Part shown: positions 6,459 to 13,600 of the stretch, one piece after another
How the letters are laid out: every line of letters begins with the position of its first letter
Position numbering within the stretch: the first letter of the stretch is position 1
Assembly (NCBI GenBank): GCA_964623885.1
Contig: CAZUVM010000083.1
Span: forward strand, 1 to 14,442
DNA from: CAZUVM01 sp964623885
GTDB taxonomy: Bacteria > Verrucomicrobiota > Verrucomicrobiia > Limisphaerales > UBA8199
Length of the DNA stretch: 14,442 nt
Direction: 5' to 3'
Translations under genes and position numbers: made by a program
The notes under the pieces: generated by a model
The model's database searches: none
Seen by the model: only the letters and a program-made list of their open reading frames with translations
What the model was told of the DNA's origin: nothing

Positions 6459-7067
6459 TCACTCGAACTTGGTTTTCTCTGAAACCCAAGCTTCACCTTT
6501 GCTTTTCCAGAAGCCTTCGTCTTCAAGATTCCATCCAAGGGCCTTCAGGTATTCAATGACGATAGTTGGGGTCAACCGTTCAGCGATCCTACAGCGCTGA
6601 TAATAGGATTTATTTTCGAAAGGCAGAACCTCTCCCTGCTCATGAAACTCCCATGCACGGTCCAAAATCACATGCACCACTCGCTGCGCTTCAGCCTCGT
6701 CTGCGTGCTCAAACCTGCATATGCCCTCCTTCTTGTGGTCACGTGAAAGATGGGCGGAGAAATAACGAATGTGAAATCTTCGGTTCAGGTGACGCATGAG
6801 TTGAATCATCTCGTCCCTGTAGTTCGGAACGAAAACGGAGCCGAAAGACATGTTGCCCGGCTGCCAAACCGAAAACTTCGGCAGATGGCTTCCGCCAATG
6901 GGGGGAGCTGGAAAATAAACAGACTTTAAAGCAAGCTGCTGCCTGTAATGCTGCCAGTATCGGTCTTCATCTTGATCCTCCATCTGCTTAAGAAGCCGAA
7001 CCAAGTTGTCGGGCTCTGTCCAAATGCAGTTGATCGGAATGACTTCAAACTCCTTCAATGGAGTCAT
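6459..7067 (-). CDS. Putative immunity protein of the Rhs tip, family unrecognised
   Basis: 202 residues, ATG at 7067, only 6 nt after the stop of the Rhs tip, so translation is likely coupled. No signal peptide or membrane segment: a soluble, aromatic-rich protein (IYFPAPP-like KSVYFPAPPIGG at about 48-59, YRDEMIQLMRHLNRRFHIRY, VVHVILDRAWEFHE, and a C-terminal YLKALGWNLEDEGFW). I do not recognise the family. By position it is the expected antidote of the PD-(D/E)XK-like toxin domain before it. Base composition looks lower in GC than the flanking housekeeping genes, in keeping with transfer. The function is inferred from position alone. Confidence 0.7.
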   Translation of the reverse strand: MTPLKEFEVIPINCIWTEPDNLVRLLKQMEDQDEDRYWQHYRQQLALKSVYFPAPPIGGSHLPKFSVWQPGNMSFGSVFVPNYRDEMIQLMRHLNRRFHIRYFSAHLSRDHKKEGICRFEHADEAEAQRVVHVILDRAWEFHEQGEVLPFENKSYYQRCRIAERLTPTIVIEYLKALGWNLEDEGFWKSKGEAWVSEKTKFE

Positions 7068-7073
7068 TTTGGG

Positions 7074-8729
7074 CTAAAAGACAAGTTCGACCGGACTGAC
7101 TGGATCATTCTTAATAATTGTTTTGAAGTGTTTTATGGCGTTGAGGGGGTTCATGTCAAACTCAACATTGTAATGCACGCCATTCAGGTCATACTGAACA
7201 TCTGGGAAGTTTTTGCCGGCTGGGTTGCCATTTACGTCGACCTGTTGTTGGGCCTTCCGGATGTTTTGTGCGCCCTTCGGCAGGCTTTTGATAAAGTCAT
7301 CGATCCTCTGGTTGTGAGTGGTACCCCCGTGTTTTGGCCCCACTCCGCCATTCGGGAAGGCCATCGCTACATGCGAATTGTTTGGGCAGTCTGCATGGAG
7401 TGCCTGCTCCAGTTTTTCGCTGGCAAAAAGTCCGTATAACAGCAGCGCGTTCTCTAAACCGAAATCCGCTAAGATGTACGGCCAAGCAACAACCGCTAAC
7501 CCCACGAGCAGGCTTGGACCAGCGACGGCTTTGGCTGCACTAACCTCTTGCGCAGGTGATAGGTTTTGAAAGATTCCGATGTCGGGCGCAAAAGCGGGAT
7601 CAAGCCCCAGGGGATCAATTCGGCTTATGGGATTATTGCCCACAAACCCATGAAGATTCATTCCCCCACTTTCGCCGATTGGGTCTTCGTTTAGCCAACG
7701 TTGAAGGGAAGGATCGTAGAACCTGGAGTAGAACGCCGCGATGGCGGCCCGGTCACTAAACAACATGGAAGAAAATCGAACGCTATTTGCCGACGCAAGC
7801 GGTCCCCGCATCCCAACAATTCGCCCGAACGAATCGTAAACGTACGAAGCCACGACATAGCCTAAACCATCCGCCATCGTCGTCACGTTTCCGGCGAGGT
7901 CGCTGTGGTAAAACGCGGAACCATTGCTGTCGGTGCGGGCCAAGTACCCGCCAATACCGCCGGCGCTGGCGAAGGTCCCGCTCAGGTCCAGCCCGTGGGT
8001 GTAGGTCACCAGAACATTGTTGTTGGCGTCGCGCTCCTGCAGAGGGAGCAGGCCATCGTAGAGGTTCCTGGTTTCTGAACTCAAATTCCAACCGCTGCGC
8101 CAACCGTACTCGCGCACAATTCGACGGCGGCTCAAACCGTCATAAACGAATTCTGTACGGTATGAATTTGCAACCGTTACTGAGACGAGCCGGTCAGCGT
8201 CGTCATAGGCGAACACCCGCTGACCGTCGCTGGTCAGGTTACCATCCATATCATAAATGAGGTTGACCGAAACGGGCATCGGATTCGCGGTGACGGTCGA
8301 GACTGCGAGCTGGCCAGCGGCGTTGGTGCCGGCCGACACAAACAGGGTAATGCCGTCGCGGAGGGTCAGTCCGTTGGTAGTGGCGAAGGTGCCGTCGGAG
8401 TAGATTTGTGCCAAAGTGCCGTTGATGCCCAGTTGCGTGACCGCGCCGGTAACGCTCCCGGCGGCGGTGAGGGCGCCGGAGCGAGTGATATTCACCAGTT
8501 CATCGGAAGCATCGCATGTGAAGGCTTGCAGAAAATCGTTGTTAGTTCGCCAAGCCAAATTGCCGGAGGCATCATAGGCATAGCCGAGGTTTTCATTCAA
8601 GCGCAGCCCGCCCCTGGGCTCGAATGCCTGCGTAGACGTAAGCTGACCGATGTCATCGTGGCCGTAAACGGCGCCGTCGAGGCGGAGCACGTCTATCATG
8701 TGGGCCGCAGCAGCGCCAGCGGTCGCCAA
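7074..8729 (-). CDS. Orphan Rhs core with PD-(D/E)XK-like C-terminal toxin, 5'-truncated
   Basis: 551 residues from a TTG (or 541 from the ATG at 8699). YD repeats are visible: YGHDDIGQLTS (22-32), YAYDASGNLAWR (50-61), YDMDGNLTSDGQRVFAYDD (159-177), FVYDGLSRRR, VYDSFGRIVG. The Rhs core hallmark follows: AFYSRFYDPSLQRWLNEDP (332-350), GGMNLHGFVGNNPISRIDP LG (355-375), where autoproteolysis normally occurs. Then a hydrophobic pre-toxin segment (404-436) and the tip (about 445-551) with THNQRIDDFIKSLP, FPDVQYDLNGVHYNVEFD (508-525; candidate catalytic D510, E523, D525) and a conserved-looking NDP. This resembles restriction-endonuclease-fold toxins. Rhs homology begins abruptly at residue 22; upstream there is a stop (8751-8753) and no N-terminal shell or PAAR/secretion domain, so it cannot form a full Rhs cage. 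Confidence 0.85.
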   Translation of the reverse strand: MATAGAAAAHMIDVLRLDGAVYGHDDIGQLTSTQAFEPRGGLRLNENLGYAYDASGNLAWRTNNDFLQAFTCDASDELVNITRSGALTAAGSVTGAVTQLGINGTLAQIYSDGTFATTNGLTLRDGITLFVSAGTNAAGQLAVSTVTANPMPVSVNLIYDMDGNLTSDGQRVFAYDDADRLVSVTVANSYRTEFVYDGLSRRRIVREYGWRSGWNLSSETRNLYDGLLPLQERDANNNVLVTYTHGLDLSGTFASAGGIGGYLARTDSNGSAFYHSDLAGNVTTMADGLGYVVASYVYDSFGRIVGMRGPLASANSVRFSSMLFSDRAAIAAFYSRFYDPSLQRWLNEDPIGESGGMNLHGFVGNNPISRIDPLGLDPAFAPDIGIFQNLSPAQEVSAAKAVAGPSLLVGLAVVAWPYILADFGLENALLLYGLFASEKLEQALHADCPNNSHVAMAFPNGGVGPKHGGTTHNQRIDDFIKSLPKGAQNIRKAQQQVDVNGNPAGKNFPDVQYDLNGVHYNVEFDMNPLNAIKHFKTIIKNDPVSPVELVF

Positions 8730-8831
8730 GCAAGGAAATGCGCCGCTGAATCACCGGCCGGAGGGCGTTCCAAAGCCTTACGTGACACGACTGTCAGATG
8801 TTGAGATTCGGCCCTGACCGCTTGTTCGGAC

Positions 8832-9302
8832 CTACTGCCTCGCCTCGGTTAGCACTTTCGTCATGTAGATTTCCGCCGACCCGACACCGTCCAAGCCGTC
8901 TTCCTGGAAGACAGTCGTTTGCGGCAGCGCAGGCTCCTCTGCCACTCGGCGACTCGGGTCGTCTGCTGCGTAATGCACCAGCCACGCTATGCCCCCTTCA
9001 CGTCGGATAAAAACGGGCATTGGCCACTCGGCTCGCTGCCAAGATCTAGCCTGACCGATGATGGGCCAAGTCCCTCGGATAAGGCCCAAGTCGCTGACCC
9101 TGATGCTCAGAACTGCACCCCCCGCGTTCAGTCCTTTAACCTGTGTCAGCGTCGGTACGGTGGTGCGCTTCGGCCCGAACAAATAAGCGAGGATGATTCT
9201 CCCCTTGGGAGCAGCCCTTGCGACGACCCCCACGCCGAAACCATTATCCCGACGAAGCGGCACCGCAAACCAAGTTCCTTCGCGATACGGCAGTTTTCTC
9301 AT
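8832..9302 (-). CDS. Imm26-type immunity protein
   Basis: 156 residues, apparently complete. Characteristic N-terminus LPYREGTWFAVPL (4-16), then GFGVGVVARAAPKGRIILAY and LFGPKR (41-46), SDLGLIRGTWPIIG (about 69-82), the WQR..WPMP..IRR stretch (about 88-102), YAADDP and a C-terminal DGLDGVGSAEIYMTKVL. This order is that of Immunity protein 26, soluble antidotes next to polymorphic toxins. Its ATG (9302-9300) overlaps the TGA (9301-9299) of the GIY-YIG-like toxin tip, the tight coupling expected of a toxin and its antidote, so it very likely neutralises that nuclease. Confidence 0.85.
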   Translation of the reverse strand: MRKLPYREGTWFAVPLRRDNGFGVGVVARAAPKGRIILAYLFGPKRTTVPTLTQVKGLNAGGAVLSIRVSDLGLIRGTWPIIGQARSWQRAEWPMPVFIRREGGIAWLVHYAADDPSRRVAEEPALPQTTVFQEDGLDGVGSAEIYMTKVLTEARQ

Positions 9303-9736
9303 CGGTTGAGATTCCGGAGGTAGATTGTCGCCGAGCTAATGTAATTTACGCGATTCAGGTTTATTGGGCCAACGGGATTTATCAAATTAAACGGCGGACG
9401 GTTCTGCCAGTAAACCGCCTGCTCAAGCCCGCGTTGTTCGGCGTAATAATCCGTTCCGAAAAGCGGCTTGAATCGAAACTCCCCCAAAATGGGGTCTCGG
9501 GACCATTGATGCTCCCGAATCGCAAAGTTCCTAGTCCGACCACCGTACATGATCCGATCAGTCTCTCGGTCAAACAGGCCATAAATTCCGCCTTTGGGAG
9601 AACACCGCCGAGGGGTCAAGGCCCTCACGATTGGCTCTTTGCCAAAGTCAGTCGGGAGCGGCTCATATAGTTGATCGGCAAGCCTGGTGTCCTCGTTAAG
9701 TCGCTCCGCCAAGCGTTCAAAGTCACGGTCACTCAT
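9299..9736 (-). pseudogene. Orphan GIY-YIG-like nuclease toxin tip (5'-truncated)
   Basis: 145 residues from the ATG at 9736, but the same frame reads sensibly for 30 more codons (to 9826: EFEREITAEILDWLREG and on) up to a TGA, with no ATG, GTG or TTG, so the start has been cut away. Core motifs: GGIYGLFDRETDRIMYGGRT (49-68), RTRNFAIREHQW with Arg74, and RGLEQAVY (102-109, Glu105), followed by NRPPFNLINPVGPIN. This fits the UvrC/intron-type (GIY-YIG, Tox-URI-like) nuclease domains found as toxin tips: a GIY strand, a Y-x-GRT strand, a catalytic arginine and a late glutamate. No delivery domain remains. The Imm26-type gene overlaps its end by 4 nt. Confidence 0.7.
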
Positions 9737-9883
9737 GTATCTTGCGTTCCAATACCTCCCCTCCCGGAGCCAATCCAGAATTTCCGCTGTTATCTCGCGT
9801 TCGAACTCCTCCCGCTCTCCCGCAAGTCAGATCCATGTTCAAGCACGGGGCTTGAGTCGCCCGTTTCTTCGCGATGATGCGAG

Positions 9884-10378
9884 TCACCGCTGGTGAGGCG
9901 AGGCAGCACTTAGTGGTGGTGTCCATTCAAAACGGCGTTTGGCGCGCGAGCCGCGGGCGAAATTGGGATCGCTTCGCGGAACGGAGACCTCGTTTATGAA
10001 TACTGCGCCGAGCCGTTGGATCGTTCGTAGCGAGGGTTGATTATCCGGATCGGCGGTGATGATGACGGAGGGATAGAAACTGCGGACGAAGGGAGCAAGA
10101 GCGAGGCAAGCCTGATAGGCGTAGCGGTGGCCGCGAAAAGGCTCGAGCACCTCGTAGCCTATATGGCCTGCGTAGAGCCGGATGTGGTCGTTATCACCAA
10201 TCCGTAAATTGACATGACCGACTTCATTTGTCCCGGCAATGATGCGAAAGCTGTAGCACGGAACGAACCCGCGTTTCACATCAGCCGCGGCGAGCCGGTC
10301 AAAACGCAGGCGCACGTCACCATAGCCGAGATTGGCCGGTGGATTCGGAAAGGTCTCCGCGCTGGCGGTTTTGCTCAT
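9884..10378 (-). CDS. GNAT-family N-acetyltransferase
   Basis: 164 residues from the ATG at 10378; a GTG at 10414 would add 12 residues of little character, so the ATG is preferred. Acetyl-CoA-dependent acyltransferase fold: an N-terminal substrate strand region (GDVRLRFDRL), the strand EVGHVNLRIG, motif A GHIGYEVLEPFRGHRYAYQA with the pyrophosphate-loop RGHRYA, and motif B PDNQPSLRTIQRLGAVFINE (about 123-142 of the longer form). The pattern GHIGY...RGHGYA...NPDN.aS.R...RLGA is that of a broad bacterial GNAT group with unknown acceptors. It precedes the toxin tips on the same strand with a 58-nt gap of no clear content, and is probably not part of the toxin system. Confidence 0.88.
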   Translation of the reverse strand: MSKTASAETFPNPPANLGYGDVRLRFDRLAAADVKRGFVPCYSFRIIAGTNEVGHVNLRIGDNDHIRLYAGHIGYEVLEPFRGHRYAYQACLALAPFVRSFYPSVIITADPDNQPSLRTIQRLGAVFINEVSVPRSDPNFARGSRAKRRFEWTPPLSAASPHQR

Positions 10379-10438
10379 AGCGGTCTGGATATTTTGGCGC
10401 AGCGTGGCGGGCACGCAACCAAAAGGTGGAAGACGGAA

Positions 10439-10466
10439 TACTCAACGCTCAACTTCCAACCTCGAA
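10439..10466. repeat. Four-unit heptamer repeat
   Basis: TACTCAA-CGCTCAA-CTTCCAA-CCTCGAA: four consecutive 7-nt units of the form NNYYSAA. Short heptamer arrays of this kind recur between genes in some Verrucomicrobiota and Planctomycetota (from memory). It lies upstream of the acetyltransferase in a spacer that also holds a 51-codon open frame (10375-10530, minus) which I regard as repeat-derived. Confidence 0.45.
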
Positions 10467-10552
10467 CGAGGGGCAATCCTGCCGGCGGTCCCACGGCTCC
10501 GTCCGTGTACGCAAATCTGGAGGCTTCCATGAGCGGTGGGTGAACAACGGCC

Positions 10553-10590
10553 CCTCACCCCGACCCTCTCCGCATCGGATGGGGAGAGGG
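10553..10590. repeat. Dispersed hairpin repeat, copy B (possible terminator of the surface protein gene)
   Basis: CCTCACCCCGACCCTCTCC (10553-10571) is the reverse complement of 4423-4441. Its CCCTCTCC (10564-10571) pairs with GGAGAGGG (10583-10590) around an 11-nt loop. It stands about 45 nt beyond the stop codon of the surface protein gene (minus strand), so it may end that transcript. The spacer 10379-10634 otherwise shows only the heptamer repeat. Confidence 0.6.
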
Positions 10591-10634
10591 AGAAGCCTTC
10601 CGCGCACGAGATGCCGGCGCTCCCAGGCAAAGCT

Positions 10635-13600
10635 CTACGGAATGTGCACCCGGAAGAACTTGCTGCCGGGGCCAATCGAATTGGTATAGGGACTGGTGGG
10701 GGTGCCCGGCACCGGGTTAAAGGTGCCCGTCACCTGGTCAGCCTGTTCCAAAGTGCCGGTGGGCCAGCTCAGAATCAGGTTATTGCCCACGCGGCTGGCC
10801 TGGAGTTGCACTTGCACGCCCGCGTTGAACAGGGCCTGGATTTCAGACGGCGAGAGCGTTCGGCCGAAAATCATCGGTTCATCTATCATCCCGGCAAACC
10901 GGCGAGTCGTCGTCGTGCCGGGTGCGTCATTGTCGTCCCAACCTACGTAGGTTGGGCTGGCAAAGGAAACGCCGCCATGGGCCGCGACATTGGCGACCGA
11001 CTGCATGCCGGAGCCGTCATTGAGGTAAAGGACGGCTTGAGTGGGATCGACTGCCAAAGCCACGAAAGCCCAATGGCCGTAATTGGTGGTGTAGAGGCTG
11101 CTGTTGAAGCCAAAGTATTGACTGGCCCAGTGGTATTCCAGCATGTCAGCGTTACCGTTTAATGCGTCCTGCTTAATGCCAAGTCCGGAGGCGCCGCCGG
11201 TGCCGCGATTGAAGATGATTCCGGCAAAGGAGAGTTGCGGACCGCTCGGGTTAATCCAAGCCGCCAGTGTCATATTGGGACCGGAGTTGGGATCCACGTT
11301 GAGGGGCGGCACTTTGACGTCCACATCGAGCGTGGATGGATCCAATGCCAGCGCCTGATTTGCGGCGGCGAACGCAGGCCAGGTCGGCGGTTGCGGGCCC
11401 GGGCCATTGGTCGCGGAGCCTTCAGCCAGGCCGGTCGCCAAACCCGCCAGGTTGCCCAGATTGAATACGTTGCTGACGCCCGTGGCAATGCTGTTCGAGA
11501 GATCCTCAAACTGGTAGTAAACCATCGGATTCAACTGCAGGACGGTTGAGGCGTAACCAGGCGGCGCGGCCAGAACGGCCAACGAGGCCGGAGAGCTGGT
11601 CGAGGTGCCGAACGCGTTAGCGAGGGTGGCCAAGTACGAGCCCGCCTTGGTCGCGTTCGCGTTGAAAACGGTATAGGAACTACTATTGGCATTGGCGATT
11701 GGGTTGCCGTTGAACCACCATTGATAGCTCGTGGGCGGCACCGAGGCGGCCACGGTGAAGGTTGCCTGCTGGTTCACGTAAACCGTTTGAGATTGCGGTT
11801 CGAGCGTGATAGCTGGACGTCCCGCCGGCAGCACTGTCAGGGTTGCGTTAGGACCCTGGGCCGTGCCCTGGCTGTTGGTGGCCCTGAGGTAATAAGTGCC
11901 AGCGTCGCTGGTCTGCAGGTTGTTAAGCTGAAGCGTCGAGCTGGTCTGGCCAGGCACTTGCGTGTCCGGCGAGCCGACTTTGAACCATTGCACCACCACC
12001 GGCGCCTGACCATTCACAAACGCGGTGAAGGTCGCGTTGGAGGTCGCATACTGCGTCTGGTTGGTCACGTCCATCGTTACCACCGGCGCGCCCACGGGCA
12101 GCAACGCGAGATTGCCGGCGCCGTAGATTCCGTCGGTCGTGCTCGCGCCGGTCGGCGCAGCCGGGTAGTTGCCGCCGTACCGCGCCTGTCGTGTCGAGGA
12201 AGGATTACCACCTACGTAATAAGAGTTCCAAGGCGACGGCACGGACACATCCGGCCAGGGGTCACCGCTGGTGCTGAAAACCTCACCCGCAATTATGTAG
12301 GTAGTGTTTGCGGCCAACGTGACCGGATTGGTCAGAGCCACGTAAGCGTAGTTGTTATAAACCACATCACCGGTGCCGGTGACAAAGACCTCAGCAACGA
12401 TGGAGCTGCCGTCGCCGCTGAAGATGTCGACGTGATGGGGATAATTCAGGGCGGCATTCGCCAGGTAATATCCAAGATGCGTCACCTTGGCGGGCGTCGC
12501 GCCGACCTGAAAAGCGGCACCTACCATGCCGCTATAGTTGTCTCGATTGCCCACAATCGCCGGGTATAGCGTTTGGGGAGCGGGCGCCTGGTTTGGTGTG
12601 ACGGTCAGAGTAGCGTTGGCACTACCCAACAGATGCGGCGCGCCGTTGGCATAGTTCGAAACCACGCATGAGTAGGTGTCGCCATTGTTGGTTGCGTAAG
12701 CCACAGGGAGCGTGTAGCTCGAAGCGGTAGCGCCCGGGATGGCGGTGGTGTTGCGGTACCATTGATAGCCAATCGGCGGGGTGCCCGAGGCCGTGATATA
12801 AAAGCTCGCGCTGTAATTCTGCAGCACCGTGATGTTAGTAGGCTGTTGGGAGATTGAAACGGCGGTATCATTGAATACGCGCAGGTAAATGTTCGCGCTC
12901 TGGGCGCTACCCAAGCCGTTATTCACGATCGCATAATAATTACCTTCATCGGAGGCTTGCAGGCTGGTGAAGTTCAGGGACAACCCGGTCTGGCCTGGCA
13001 GTTTTGTGTCTGGCGGACCCACTTTGTACCACTGGCAGGTCATCGGCGCTTGCCCATTGGCGGCCACGCTCAGCATGGCGCTCACGTTTACGTATTGAGT
13101 TACACCAGTCTGAACCGCGACGATCATAGGGTAACCCGTGGGGAACACCGCCAGGTTCGGCGCGCCATAAGTGTTGTTGTTACCATTGACGCCTCCAGCT
13201 TCCTGCCCGTGCCCGCCATAGCGGCCTTGGCGAGTAAAGCGGTCATTGGCGCCTACAAATTGGCTGTTCCAGGCCCCCGGCTGCCATAAATCGGCCCAGG
13301 GATCGCCGTCACTGTTGTAGGTGTCGCCTTGAAGCACATAGACGGTATTGGGTGCCAGGTATACCGGCGTCGGCAACGGGAAATAACGATAGAAATTGGT
13401 TAAATACCCACCCGTGCCGTTGGAAACGACCACGGAGGCAATAGGGTTAGTGGCGCCAGTGGTGTTGGGATAAATGCTCACCGTGTGATCGCGGGAGAGC
13501 CCGTCGCCATTCATGTCATAAAACCCCAGATGGGTCACGATGGCGCCCGCTGAGCCGACGGTGAAAGAGCAACCAACGGTGCCGTCGTAATTGTCGCGGC

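Noticed and set aside
8406..8804. 132-codon plus-strand frame
   Set aside because: Antisense to the YD repeats of the Rhs tip.
9729..9926. 65-codon minus-strand frame between the acetyltransferase and the GIY-YIG tip
   Set aside because: The toxin-like coding pattern is in a different frame over 9736-9826; this one has no recognisable pattern.
11721..12569. 282-codon plus-strand frame within the surface protein gene
   Set aside because: Antisense shadow of the Ig-domain repeats, rich in Arg/His/Gly with no domain signature.
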